Virus record (IMG/VR): IMGVR_UViG_3300044615_000294 | Coordinates: 1-64,000 of that record | Direction: 5' to 3' (one strand) | Length of the DNA stretch: 64,000 bases | Source: a virus | Part shown: one piece after another, positions 30,904 through 39,262 of the stretch | Position numbering within the stretch: the stretch's first letter is position 1 | How the letters are laid out: the number at the start of each line of letters is the position of its first letter | Notes under the pieces: generated by a model | What the model saw: the letters and a program-made list of their open reading frames with translations, nothing else | What the model was told of the DNA's origin: nothing | Databases searched by the model: none | Made by a program: the position numbers and the translations under genes

Positions 30904-30981
30904 TATAAACTTAAAAAACTTGACAAATTTTAAGTCTATAAACTTTTTATTTTGTCGCAAATATGGGAGATACTTGCGACA
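30904..30981 (+). other. two adjacent hairpins between genes
   Basis: ACTTAAAA (30909-30916) pairs with TTTTAAGT (30928-30935), extended by TATA/TATA outside. TGTCGCAA (30953-30960) pairs with TTGCGACA (30974-30981). No T-run follows either one. They could be an operator or leader structure for the next transcript. Confidence 0.45.
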
Positions 30982-31015
30982 TAATTAATTGAGAAACCTT
31001 TAAACAACAAGACAT

Positions 31016-31264
31016 ATGAAAAAACAAACAGCAGTAGAGTGGTTAAGACGAGAAACTATACAATTACTTGCTCAAGCTATGCAAGGAACATTAAATATAG
31101 ATACACTTAAAGGTGATGTTTATAGAATAGTAACTCAAGCCAAAGAAATGGAGAAAGAGCAAATTGTAAATGCTTATAACGATTGTGAATGGACTGGGGA
31201 CCATGAAGATGGAGAACAATACTACAATGAAACCTTTAACAAATCAATTAATAATAAGGGGTAA
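31016..31264 (+). CDS. conserved small phage protein
   Basis: The 82-residue protein (MKKQTAVEWLRRETIQLLAQ...) has the familiar KQTAVEWL start and a QAKEMEKEQIVNAYNDCE helix ending in EQYYNETF, a small family seen in many Bacteroidota phages without a known role. It ends at a weak GGGG/CCCC hairpin that contains its stop codon. Confidence 0.65.
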   Translation: MKKQTAVEWLRRETIQLLAQAMQGTLNIDTLKGDVYRIVTQAKEMEKEQIVNAYNDCEWTGDHEDGEQYYNETFNKSINNKG

Positions 31265-31294
31265 AAGTTGCCCCATTAATAAAATAGAAATGAT

Positions 31295-31516
31295 ATGAAA
31301 GCAAAATTAACATTCAATCTACCGGAAGATCAAGCAGAATTTGATTTTGCTACACAAGGTAGTAATATGTACTCAGCATTATGGGATATATCTCAAGAGC
31401 TGAGAACACTATGGAAGTATGAAGAACTTAAGCAAGAAGAATGGGATATGGTAGAAAGAATCCGGAATAAGTTTTTTGAGATACTAGATGATAACCAGAT
31501 AAAATTAGATAAGTAA
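31295..31516 (+). CDS. conserved small phage protein
   Basis: A 73-residue protein (MKAKLTFNLPEDQAEFDFAT...) with aromatic-rich helices (MYSALWDISQELRTLWKYEE). The KAKLTFNLPEDQAEF start recurs in many phage genomes, from memory. The function is unknown. It lies in a series of short plus-strand genes with A/T-rich leaders. Confidence 0.65.
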   Translation: MKAKLTFNLPEDQAEFDFATQGSNMYSALWDISQELRTLWKYEELKQEEWDMVERIRNKFFEILDDNQIKLDK

Positions 31517-31534
31517 CTAAATAAACCAACACAT

Positions 31535-31753
31535 ATGATTATTTTAAGGAAAGGAGAGGACAAGCAGGGTTACAGAGTATTAATGGTAAAACTTACACCA
31601 ATGTCAGAGACAAGATTCTCTGTACAGAAGAAAGTTAAATTCTTATGGTTCTTTACTAGATGGGAAGATGTGTTAGATAAACACGGAATGCCCAAGATAT
31701 TTGATTCCAATAAGAATGCATCAGCTTTTATTAACTTTCAGAAACGTTGGTAG
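31535..31753 (+). CDS. hypothetical small basic protein
   Basis: A 72-residue, basic protein with an alpha/beta pattern (MIILRKGEDKQGYRVLMVKL...), including KVKFLWFFTRWEDVL. Its stop overlaps the start of the radical SAM gene, so the two may be co-translated. No family is recognised. Confidence 0.55.
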   Translation: MIILRKGEDKQGYRVLMVKLTPMSETRFSVQKKVKFLWFFTRWEDVLDKHGMPKIFDSNKNASAFINFQKRW

Positions 31754-32610
31754 AGAAAGTTACTAGAAAAACTATGAAGATTAGACCAAGCGGGAGGAGC
31801 ACTGATTTCATTGCTCCTTCTTTTGGTCATGGCTGTTTGTATAACTGTTCTTACTGTTATATGAAGAGACATAAGCCGGAAGGATTATCTATAGCAACAA
31901 ATCCTATGGATATTCTGACAGCAATTAACAATCATGTTTGGTTTGCTGATGTTGAGAAGCCTAATCAAACAGGAGAATATATTACTTATGACATCTCATG
32001 CAATGAAGACTTTGCTTTACATGCTAAGTATCATGACTGGGAAAGAATATTTGAGTATTTTAGAGATCATCCACTTGCTATGGGTTCATTTGCTACTAAG
32101 TATGTGAATAAAGAATTTCTTAAGTTTAATCCACAAGGTAAGATTAGAATAAGGTTTAGTCTTATGCCTGAGCATTTAAGACAAATCTTAGAACCTAATA
32201 CTTCAACTATACCAGAAAGAATTAAGGCTGTTAAAAAATTTCAAGATGCTGGTTACGATGTTCATTTAAATTTTAGTCCGGTTATAGTAGAAAAAGATTG
32301 GTTGTTTTACTATGGATTTTTATTTAAAGAAATTGCAATTGCTGCTAAAGATATATTTAAGTGGAATGAAGGTGTCAAAGCAGAAGTAATATTTCTTACA
32401 CATAATGCAAAAAAACATGAGTATAATTTGGAACATAAAATTCCTGGCGAGGACCTTATTTGGAAGCCAGAAATCCAAGAAACCAAAATATCCCAGTATG
32501 GAGGAGAGAACATTAGATATGTATCATCAGACAAATCCAGATATATTGAAGAATTTAGAAAACTTCATGCTGATATTATACCCTGGAACACCATTAGGTA
32601 TATTTTCTAA
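31747..32610 (+). CDS. radical SAM protein, spore photoproduct lyase-like
   Basis: The 287-residue protein has the [4Fe-4S] motif GHGCLYNCSYCYMKRH (Cys30, Cys34, Cys37) near the N-terminus and the compact partial barrel of SPL-family radical SAM proteins (FVYAPSFG-like GHGC start, RIRFSLMPEHL, GYDVHLNFSPVIV). Such enzymes generate a 5'-deoxyadenosyl radical; the SPL branch reverses a thymine lesion. Its substrate here is unknown. The start at 31747 is TTG; ATG at 31774 is an alternative. Confidence 0.78.
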   Translation: MVEKVTRKTMKIRPSGRSTDFIAPSFGHGCLYNCSYCYMKRHKPEGLSIATNPMDILTAINNHVWFADVEKPNQTGEYITYDISCNEDFALHAKYHDWERIFEYFRDHPLAMGSFATKYVNKEFLKFNPQGKIRIRFSLMPEHLRQILEPNTSTIPERIKAVKKFQDAGYDVHLNFSPVIVEKDWLFYYGFLFKEIAIAAKDIFKWNEGVKAEVIFLTHNAKKHEYNLEHKIPGEDLIWKPEIQETKISQYGGENIRYVSSDKSRYIEEFRKLHADIIPWNTIRYIF

Positions 32611-32620
32611 ACTAAAATTT

Positions 32621-33028
32621 ATGAGAGATACAAAAGAAATGCTAAAACTTGTGGCAGCAATTGCCGAAGAACATTATAATATTACTGATGGTGCAGATGG
32701 TAATCTGAACTACCTATGGTATATGTACCATAAAGGGTCTAAGAAGGATGAGTTCCGCCCTTTTGTATATATGGCCGAGTTAATGTTACTTAATAAGTAT
32801 AATTATCTAAATGATGCTGAGATAAGAAACATCATAAGCATGATGAAATCAGAAGATGGAGACAATCTTGCTATAGTAACATTAAGCATACAGAATCTAA
32901 GAGATTTAAGAATCAAAGAACACGGGATATATTCTAAAGAGAATGAAGTATACAAAGATTTAAAATATACATATGCTTTTGAAATTTTGAATCATACTGT
33001 GTTTATGCAAACAATGGCAGAAAAATAA
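32621..33028 (+). CDS. hypothetical helical protein
   Basis: I chose ATG 32621, just after the radical SAM stop, giving a 135-residue helical protein (MRDTKEMLKLVAAIAEEHYN...). A longer frame begins inside the radical SAM gene and is less likely. The sequence has a central stretch HKGSKKDEFRPFVYMAELML. It may partner the radical SAM enzyme because it is immediately downstream, but this is inference. Confidence 0.58.
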   Translation: MRDTKEMLKLVAAIAEEHYNITDGADGNLNYLWYMYHKGSKKDEFRPFVYMAELMLLNKYNYLNDAEIRNIISMMKSEDGDNLAIVTLSIQNLRDLRIKEHGIYSKENEVYKDLKYTYAFEILNHTVFMQTMAEK

Positions 33029-33033
33029 ATAGA

Positions 33034-33210
33034 ATGGCAAATTTAAAAAAAGAGTATGTCATCAGGGAGATGAGACTTAAGAACAAAAATATAGCTGACA
33101 TGGTTCCAAGAGTAATTGAGGACTATGTTAAAACTAAATATAAGTGTTCAACTTATTTGGCCAAACAAATTTCTAAAGAATTAACAAATGACGGAACAAG
33201 AACTAGTTGA
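33034..33210 (+). CDS. 58-residue hypothetical protein
   Basis: The frame MANLKKEYVIREMRLKNKNI ... TNDGTRTS runs from ATG 33034 to TGA 33208-33210. It is basic and helical, with KYKCSTYLAKQISKEL. It starts 5 bp after the previous stop and overlaps the next gene by 23 bases, as do several real genes here. The function is unknown. Confidence 0.45.
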   Translation: MANLKKEYVIREMRLKNKNIADMVPRVIEDYVKTKYKCSTYLAKQISKELTNDGTRTS

Positions 33211-33451
33211 CTTTGGCTTTGATAAAGTAGAAGTCACAGATAATGAAAGCCAGAACGGCTATGATTATTATTATTATATATTAGATTTATTACCAGGTCT
33301 AAGTTTAATTTCATCAGCAAGTGATGAAAGCCTAGATGGTGAATGGAAGGTATATAACTTTGATTGGGATACTAAATCAGAATTAGCTAAACCTGCTATA
33401 GAGCATCTGATCCAGGTTGCAGTCCATCAAGGGTATCAACGTCATCAGTAA
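33188..33451 (+). CDS. acidic hypothetical protein
   Basis: An 87-residue, acidic, Tyr-rich protein (MTEQELVDFGFDKVEVTDNE...), with YYYYILDLLPGLSLISSASD. I recall similar small proteins in phages of Bacteroidota. It overlaps the minus-strand gene 33396-33707 by 56 bases at its 3' end, an antisense tail-to-tail overlap. The function is unknown. Confidence 0.58.
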   Translation: MTEQELVDFGFDKVEVTDNESQNGYDYYYYILDLLPGLSLISSASDESLDGEWKVYNFDWDTKSELAKPAIEHLIQVAVHQGYQRHQ

Positions 33452-33707
33452 TTTTAGATAGCTGTGCTTTTTCTGCTAGGATGTTAAACATTATCATAGC
33501 AGCAGCAGACTTATAACAATCATCTATTTCAGTTTGAACTATATCCATAGGAACGGGAGTTGTTAAAACTTCTCCTGTTCTTAAATGGATTCTAGTACCT
33601 GCATCAGTATTCCTTACATTAACAAATGAGGTTCTGGTAATGTGAGTTATATTGAGATGCTCAATATACTCTCCATCTTTGTCTTTTAGTACTATTGGTA
33701 GGAACAT
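33396..33707 (-). CDS. hypothetical protein, minus-strand insert
   Basis: A 103-residue, beta-rich protein (MFLPIVLKDKDGEYIEHLNI...) with TRIHLRTGEVLTTPVPMDIV. It overlaps the metallophosphoesterase gene by one base on the minus strand, so the two form a small operon against the surrounding transcription. No family is recognised. Confidence 0.6.
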   Translation of the reverse strand: MFLPIVLKDKDGEYIEHLNITHITRTSFVNVRNTDAGTRIHLRTGEVLTTPVPMDIVQTEIDDCYKSAAAMIMFNILAEKAQLSKITDDVDTLDGLQPGSDAL

Positions 33708-34732
33708 TAGATAATTGTGTTGTCTTCTATTTTGTAATTATTTACGGACACTAAATTATCAATTTTTGTTAGAATAGCAAACCCATGGTTCCATTCATTT
33801 ATTTCCATGTAATCTGGTGCTAGTTCACATAGACATCCAAGACTGTATGCTCTTATTGTACTAGACTCACCAGTTCCATAAACTCTTTGTGAGCTTTGAG
33901 AACTTTTATGAAAGTGATTTACAATACAATTGGTTTTAAGTCTCATTAAAGCAGTTCTTGCTGGTACTACACCACCTGCTCCAGGAATCTTATCACCATG
34001 CTCTATAAGGAAGTCACCAAAGATAACTTTGGTTCTGAATGGAAGATACTCTATTTTGTATTCAGCAACATGTAAGATTACATCTAACCTGAATTCATCC
34101 ATGTCAAGTAACTCAGATGCTTTTATTCTAAGATATCTTTCAAACCTGTTCTCATGGTTACCTGGTATAAAGTAAATGGGAATGTCTGGGAATCTAGAGC
34201 GAATATATTCAAAGAACTGTTTACCGGCTTCTATTTCATTTTTAAAGTGAACCTTTCTAGGATCTTTCTCATGGAAAGAAAGCTGATAGAAGTCTAATAA
34301 GTCTCCATTGATTAAGATGCTGTCCACGCCTTCTGCTTCCATTTTATCACAAGCAGTTTCTATAGCATCTTCATCATGGTATGGTATATGGAGATCACCA
34401 ATAACACCAAGTTTTCTACATCCTGTAGGGAATGTAAATGTTCCTCTTTTTTCTGATAAGGATGTAGGTAGGGATACAAAATTTTGCATTACTTTTGTTT
34501 TAAGTTCTTTTTGAAACTCTTTATTGTTTAAATGTTTTCTGTGATAATTTCCCATTTGACCTCTATAGTATCTTACTCTACTGTATACATTTTCAAAGGC
34601 TATAAAGTAAGCTTCATTTTCAGAATAGATTTTTTTTGCTAGAGTTTTACTTGGTGATTTAGGAAATTTTTCAAGATATTCTAAAATAATTTTAGTTGTC
34701 TCTTTAGCATTGTTGGATAATTTGTTTTCCAT
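33707..34732 (-). CDS. calcineurin-like metallophosphoesterase
   Basis: The 341-residue protein has the phosphoesterase motifs GVIGDLHIPYHD (112-115 GDLH), INGDLLDFYQ (142-147), FIPGNHENRF (about 186) and a later EHGDKIPG, which bind two metals. The first 90 residues are an N-terminal helical extension (RVRYYRGQMGNYHRKH) that may bind nucleic acid. Members cut phosphodiesters in nucleotides or DNA. It is on the minus strand within a plus-strand block, with 33396-33707 co-transcribed. Confidence 0.85.
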   Translation of the reverse strand: MENKLSNNAKETTKIILEYLEKFPKSPSKTLAKKIYSENEAYFIAFENVYSRVRYYRGQMGNYHRKHLNNKEFQKELKTKVMQNFVSLPTSLSEKRGTFTFPTGCRKLGVIGDLHIPYHDEDAIETACDKMEAEGVDSILINGDLLDFYQLSFHEKDPRKVHFKNEIEAGKQFFEYIRSRFPDIPIYFIPGNHENRFERYLRIKASELLDMDEFRLDVILHVAEYKIEYLPFRTKVIFGDFLIEHGDKIPGAGGVVPARTALMRLKTNCIVNHFHKSSQSSQRVYGTGESSTIRAYSLGCLCELAPDYMEINEWNHGFAILTKIDNLVSVNNYKIEDNTII

Positions 34733-34763
34733 AAGTACATTATAATATACAAAAAATAATCAT

Positions 34764-35138
34764 ATGTTTAGTTTCAAACTTACAAAGAAGAATGGAAATT
34801 TAGTGCATATTAATGAAAGCACAAAGATTTCTTATCAATTATTTCTTGATAAACTTCAAGAGGGTCAGGAAGTTGAGGTCTTTATGGGACTGACTTCAGA
34901 CAATGGTAGCTTAGCACAACTAGCTAAGATACATGCATGCATTAGAGAATTAGCCAAAGAATCAGGCTATACATTTGATGAGATGAAATTTATAGTTAAA
35001 AAGCATTCAGGCCTCTGTTATGATGGAGGTGGTGCAGAATACTGTAAATCTTTTAAAGAATGTAGTAAAGATGAATTAGCAATGGCAATAGAATCTGCTA
35101 TTGAAATTGGAAGAGATTTAAATATTAATCTTGCTTAA
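34764..35138 (+). CDS. hypothetical protein (NinB-like features)
   Basis: The 124-residue protein has the pattern LAQLAKIHACIRELAKESGY, TFDEMKFIVKKHSGLCY and KSFKECSKDELAMAIESAIE, which resembles my memory of a small phage recombination-associated family (NinB-like). I cannot confirm this by eye. It is divergent from the phosphoesterase gene, 31 bp away, so a shared bidirectional promoter is possible. Confidence 0.55.
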   Translation: MFSFKLTKKNGNLVHINESTKISYQLFLDKLQEGQEVEVFMGLTSDNGSLAQLAKIHACIRELAKESGYTFDEMKFIVKKHSGLCYDGGGAEYCKSFKECSKDELAMAIESAIEIGRDLNINLA

Positions 35139-35436
35139 CAGCAGACTTAATTACGTCATCTATATCTTTTTCTTCAAATTGATTTGTTTTATCAGCTTGA
35201 GCTTCTATTTCAGCTAATAAAAGAAAAATAGTTTTAAATGCAAACTCTTGTTCTGTATGTGGATCATTATCTGAATTTTTATCTGTTACTTTTTTGATAA
35301 GTTCAGTAATTTTTTCATTATCAAGCTCTTGCTTAAAAATGTACATCAGAGTTTTCTTTAACATTAGATAAAACACTTTATTGATTTTGATTTCAATAAT
35401 TGCATTATCTTTTATTTCTTTAACCTTTTCACCCAT
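35125..35436 (-). CDS. small minus-strand hypothetical protein
   Basis: A 103-residue, lysine- and glutamate-rich helical protein (MGEKVKEIKDNAIIEIKINK...) overlapping the preceding plus-strand gene by 14 bases tail-to-tail. Its mixed-charge helices suggest an oligomer. It is the second minus-strand insert in this block. The function is unknown. Confidence 0.55.
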   Translation of the reverse strand: MGEKVKEIKDNAIIEIKINKVFYLMLKKTLMYIFKQELDNEKITELIKKVTDKNSDNDPHTEQEFAFKTIFLLLAEIEAQADKTNQFEEKDIDDVIKSAVKQD

Positions 35437-35467
35437 AGTATTAATCTTTTAACAAATTTAATAAAAA

Positions 35468-36181
35468 ATGAAGATAGAATTAGAAATTGATAGTTTTAAA
35501 CAAAAAATATTTGAAAAACTACAACCAAGTGGTTGGGGTACTGTGTTTAAATCTTATATATTTAGTAGTGATTTTGAAGAGTTACTTACTAGATTATATA
35601 AAATGTCAAGCAGTGGAGAAAGATTCACTCCAGGATTGAAAGATGTGTTTAGAGCATTTGAAGAATGTCCTTATGATGAATTAAAGCTAGTAGTTGTGGG
35701 TCAAGATCCATATCCTACATTAGGTGTGGCAGATGGTATTGCATTTAGTTGTAGTAAGACAAATGCATTGCAGCCTAGTCTACGGTATATGCTTGATGAG
35801 ATTAATAGAACTATCTATAATGGTGAACAGCTATCTACAGATGTTGATTTAACCAGATGGTCAAACCAGGGTATACTAATGCTTAATACATCTCTCACAA
35901 CTGAAGTGGGTAAAATAGGAAAGCACTATCATGTATGGGAAGGATTTGTTGGATTTTTATTTGACCATCTTAATCATAATAAAAAAGAACTTACATATCT
36001 TTACCTGGGTAAAAAAGCACAAGAGTGGGCAGAATATGTTGGAGATAATAACCACAAAGTATTTGCAAGCCATCCAGCAAGTGCAGCTTACAACAAACAG
36101 AGAGAGTGGAATTCAGATAATGCATTCTTAAAGGTGCAACATCTAGTTGCAGAAACAACAGGATATAATATTAATTGGTAG
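35468..36181 (+). CDS. ung: uracil-DNA glycosylase (family 1)
   Basis: The 237-residue enzyme shows LVVVGQDPYPTLGVADGIAF (motif A GQDPYP, 78-83), a central NQGILMLNTSLTTEVGKIG stretch, and SHPASAAY (motif B, His202), all family 1 landmarks. It removes uracil from DNA. In the phage it guards replicated DNA against dUTP incorporation or cytosine deamination. It is followed at 2 bp by the next gene in the replication block. Confidence 0.9.
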   Translation: MKIELEIDSFKQKIFEKLQPSGWGTVFKSYIFSSDFEELLTRLYKMSSSGERFTPGLKDVFRAFEECPYDELKLVVVGQDPYPTLGVADGIAFSCSKTNALQPSLRYMLDEINRTIYNGEQLSTDVDLTRWSNQGILMLNTSLTTEVGKIGKHYHVWEGFVGFLFDHLNHNKKELTYLYLGKKAQEWAEYVGDNNHKVFASHPASAAYNKQREWNSDNAFLKVQHLVAETTGYNINW

Positions 36182-36182
36182 T

Positions 36183-36770
36183 ATGGAAGATATATTTTTA
36201 AAATTTGTTAGGGAGAAAATAACACCCAATAGTTATTATGTTTTGCATTGTATAAAGAATAAGATGGTACCATCTTCATTTGTAAACAAGGAATTAGAAA
36301 CTAAAAGATTAATATCTGAAAATTGGATAAATGATGACTTGTCATTAACAGATAAAAGTATTATCTTTACTACTGAAATTGAAGGCTTCTTTAAGAAGTC
36401 TAAAAAGAAAACATCTAGAAACTTACTGGGAGATAATTTTGAAGACAGCATTAAGAAGTATACTGAAATATTTCCTGCCGTCAAGTTATCTAGTGGTAAG
36501 TACGCAAGATCTAATCCTAAAAACTTAGAGAATGCATTTAGATGGTTCTTTGAAACTTATGATTATGACTGGGAAATAGTTTTGTTAGCAACAAAGAAAT
36601 ATGTTTTGGAATACAGAGAGATTAGTTATCAATATATGAGAACATCTCAATATTTTATTAGAAAGCAAAACACAGACAAAACTTGGGACTCAGATTTAGC
36701 TGATTATTGTGAAATGATTATAAACAAACCAGATGATGAGATAATATTTATTAAAGAAAGACTATTTTGA
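36183..36770 (+). CDS. replication-associated hypothetical protein
   Basis: I use ATG 36183, immediately after the ung stop; a longer frame starts inside ung. The 195-residue protein (MEDIFLKFVREKITPNSYYV...) has a helical N-terminus that looks like a winged-helix start and later a stretch DWEIVLLATKKYVLEYREIS with YMRTSQYFIRK. A helicase loader or replisome organiser upstream of a DnaB-like helicase is a common arrangement, so I infer that role with low confidence. Confidence 0.6.
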   Translation: MEDIFLKFVREKITPNSYYVLHCIKNKMVPSSFVNKELETKRLISENWINDDLSLTDKSIIFTTEIEGFFKKSKKKTSRNLLGDNFEDSIKKYTEIFPAVKLSSGKYARSNPKNLENAFRWFFETYDYDWEIVLLATKKYVLEYREISYQYMRTSQYFIRKQNTDKTWDSDLADYCEMIINKPDDEIIFIKERLF

Positions 36771-36955
36771 TACATATAAATTTAAAGAAGTTACTTATTG
36801 GGATTATTGGGAGTGTGTGTTTGTATCTAATAATTAACAATTACATTATAGAAGTGAGCATTTTACAGTATGTAGCTATAGAAGCTATAATTACTTTGTC
36901 TCACTATTTATATGAAAGAATTCAACCTTCAATAGAAGGTACTCCAGAAGATTAA
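36767..36955 (+). CDS. small membrane protein (TTG start)
   Basis: A 62-residue protein starting from TTG at 36767 (overlap of 4 bases with the previous stop). It is hydrophobic in the middle (IGIIGSVCLYLIINNYIIEV) and ends polar (QPSIEGTPED). It is between replication genes, so co-expression rather than location drives the context. The function is unknown. Confidence 0.5.
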   Translation: MIHINLKKLLIGIIGSVCLYLIINNYIIEVSILQYVAIEAIITLSHYLYERIQPSIEGTPED

Positions 36956-36965
36956 TCTATAGAAT

Positions 36966-37940
36966 ATGTATAATAATGCGAGCCCTTTAAAGGCTGTGAG
37001 TGAAAGAGATGCTCTTAAAAAAGCTCTCTACAAAATGAAAGCTAGACACAATGGTGAATTAAAATCATTGAAGACAGCTTGGGTGAATTTTAATAATGCT
37101 TTTTGTGATGGTCTAGAATGGAGAACTATTACAGTTGTTGGTGCAAGACCAGGAACAGGTAAAACTTTATTTATGGAACAATTGGTTAATGATGTCATAA
37201 AGATTAATCCTGACCAAAAGTTCAGAATACTAAAGTTTCAGTTTGAGATGCTGGATGAGACAAATGGTATTAGAAAATTGTCTATGAATGTTGGTTCTGA
37301 TTACAATACTCTGATGAGTAAGGAGAAGCCTGTGGACAAAGGTGTTTTTCAAAAGTGTGTGCAGTTTTATGAAAGTACTGCAAGTTATGACATAGTAGAT
37401 GTGGTGTATGATCCATGTACAGTGGATGAGATGTGTGCTACTATTCATGCTTATATGGAGAAGCATAAAAGTGAAGATGGATTTACAAACACTTTAGTTA
37501 CTATAGATCACTCAGCTTTATTTAAAGTTGGTAAGGGGCAGAAGGATAAGTTTGAGATGCTCTATGGTTTAGGTGAAGCCCTTACAGAAATGAAGAAGAA
37601 GTTTCCTGTGGCATTCTTAGTTCTTAGTCAGTTAAACAGAAATGTTGAAACTATAGAAAGGGCTAAAGATGGTACATATGGAAACTATATTCTAGATTCT
37701 GATTTATATGGTTCTGATGCTTTATTACAACATGCAGATGTAGTGCTTGGTATTAACCGTCCCTTTAATAGAAGGATTAAATTCTATGGACCTGAGAAGT
37801 ATATTATCAATGACCCAGATTTGTTAGTATTTCACATACTAAAGTCTAGAAATGGCTACATGGGCATGAACTTCTTCAAGTTAGATAGAGATGTCATGAG
37901 GATTATGGAAGTTGATGCACCACCTACATCATCGCATTAA
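36966..37940 (+). CDS. DnaB-like replicative helicase
   Basis: The 324-residue protein has a RecA-type ATPase core: WRTITVVGARPGTGKTLFME (Walker A 59-67), FKFQFEM-like switch, VTIDHSALFK (Walker B), and FLVLSQLNR with downstream polar fingers typical of DnaB. The usual N-terminal domain is nearly absent (about 50 residues), so it is a short version, as in several phage families. It would unwind DNA at the fork with the primase encoded at 40012-40995. Confidence 0.85.
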   Translation: MYNNASPLKAVSERDALKKALYKMKARHNGELKSLKTAWVNFNNAFCDGLEWRTITVVGARPGTGKTLFMEQLVNDVIKINPDQKFRILKFQFEMLDETNGIRKLSMNVGSDYNTLMSKEKPVDKGVFQKCVQFYESTASYDIVDVVYDPCTVDEMCATIHAYMEKHKSEDGFTNTLVTIDHSALFKVGKGQKDKFEMLYGLGEALTEMKKKFPVAFLVLSQLNRNVETIERAKDGTYGNYILDSDLYGSDALLQHADVVLGINRPFNRRIKFYGPEKYIINDPDLLVFHILKSRNGYMGMNFFKLDRDVMRIMEVDAPPTSSH

Positions 37941-37951
37941 AATTAAAAATT

Positions 37952-38527
37952 ATGTATAACAGAAAAGACAAAGAAAGAGAGTTGATGGAACATCACTCTA
38001 AGTTTTTAGAAAAACTAACCGGTGGTTATCAGTTTACAGCTAAGACTGCATTCTATAGCAAGGGTAAGTTTGGAAGACAGATTCAGTTTTTTGAGAATGA
38101 ATTAAACAAGGGAACTGATATCTATGTAGAATTAGTGGACATTGAGAGGGATGCAAGAGGAGCTGAGATAAATATGGTTCCTATGTTTTGGGAGAGACCA
38201 CTATTCAAGTATAGATACAATCCCTATTTTAAGGAAGAGTATGAAGTTAAGACTTCTACAAATTCTAGAGGCGAGGAGTATTCTGCATATGTTATTCCAA
38301 CTTCAGAACTTGTTTGTGTAAACAAAGGGTCTGAAGAAATTCCTTATAATAGCTATGAGACACAGAGAACTGAAGAGCCAAAAGAACAAAAGAAGCTAAG
38401 TGTCTTTCCAGATTTTGAGGAAGAGTTTGTTCCTAAGCTCAAGACTCAAGAAACTGATGAAGATGTATCTAGCATTCTTTTGCAAATTGCTGAAGGTTTT
38501 CAAAAACTAGCACAAAAATTTAAGTAA
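37952..38527 (+). CDS. conserved hypothetical protein with acidic tail
   Basis: A 191-residue protein (MYNRKDKERELMEHHSKFLE...) with a beta-rich centre (IYVELVDIERDARGAEINMV) and an acidic C-terminal part (SVFPDFEEEFVPKLKTQETD). It lies 11 bp after the helicase and 1 bp before the Sak4-like gene, so it probably functions with them. I do not recognise its family. Confidence 0.62.
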   Translation: MYNRKDKERELMEHHSKFLEKLTGGYQFTAKTAFYSKGKFGRQIQFFENELNKGTDIYVELVDIERDARGAEINMVPMFWERPLFKYRYNPYFKEEYEVKTSTNSRGEEYSAYVIPTSELVCVNKGSEEIPYNSYETQRTEEPKEQKKLSVFPDFEEEFVPKLKTQETDEDVSSILLQIAEGFQKLAQKFK

Positions 38528-38528
38528 A

Positions 38529-39248
38529 ATGGGTATAGTACTTCCAACTAAAAAAGTAAAAGCTAACAGGGTTAATCCTAAAAGATTAATTGTGTATTCA
38601 AAGCCTAAAACAGGTAAGACAACTGCATTTGCAGGTCTTGAAGATAATTTAATTATTGACTTAGAAAATGGTGCAGACTATGTGGAAGCACTTAAAGTCA
38701 AAGCTAATAATCTTCAGGAGTTAAAAGAAGTTGGCAAAGCAATCAAAGATGCTGGTTATCCATATCAATATATTACTATTGATACTGTGACAGCTTTGGA
38801 AGATATGGTTATGCCACTTGCAATTAACTTATATAAGCAAACGCCAATGGGTAAGAATTATTCTGGAGACAGTATTCTTACATTGCCTAATGGTGCGGGT
38901 TACTTATATGTTAGGCAAGCATTCTTTCAAGTTTTAGATTTTATTGATACCTTAGCTCCCCATATTATTTTATCTGGTCACATTAAGGACAAGCAGGTAG
39001 ATGATAAAGGAGAGATGGTTATGTCTGCAAACATAGATTTGACGGGCAAGATAAAATCTCTAATTTGTGCTAACGCAGATGCAATTGGTTATATGTATAG
39101 AAAGGGTAATGAAACCATTCTTAGCTTTAAAACTAATGAAGAAGTGACTTGTGGCGCAAGGCCAGAGCACTTGCAGAATGAAGAAATAGTAATTTCTGAG
39201 ATGAAAGATGGTAAGTTAAAGACTTACTGGAATAAAGTGTATAAATAA
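38529..39248 (+). CDS. Sak4-like RecA-family ATPase
   Basis: The 239-residue protein has RLIVYSKPKTGKTTAFAGL (Walker A 24-31), IIDLENGADYVEA, YITIDTVTALEDM (Walker B) and HIILSGHIKDKQ. This is the Sak4-type single-domain RecA-like fold used in phage recombination with an SSB partner. The next gene encodes an SSB-like protein, the usual pairing. Confidence 0.85.
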   Translation: MGIVLPTKKVKANRVNPKRLIVYSKPKTGKTTAFAGLEDNLIIDLENGADYVEALKVKANNLQELKEVGKAIKDAGYPYQYITIDTVTALEDMVMPLAINLYKQTPMGKNYSGDSILTLPNGAGYLYVRQAFFQVLDFIDTLAPHIILSGHIKDKQVDDKGEMVMSANIDLTGKIKSLICANADAIGYMYRKGNETILSFKTNEEVTCGARPEHLQNEEIVISEMKDGKLKTYWNKVYK

Positions 39249-39262
39249 TAAAAACAAACAAA

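Noticed and set aside
32405-32620. Extension of the 135-residue gene into the radical SAM gene
   Set aside because: Its residues read as an out-of-frame shadow of the radical SAM sequence; ATG 32621 directly after the stop is more likely.
36147-36182. Longer start of the 36183 gene inside ung
   Set aside because: A start at 36183 follows the ung stop at 2 bp, which is the usual packing here.
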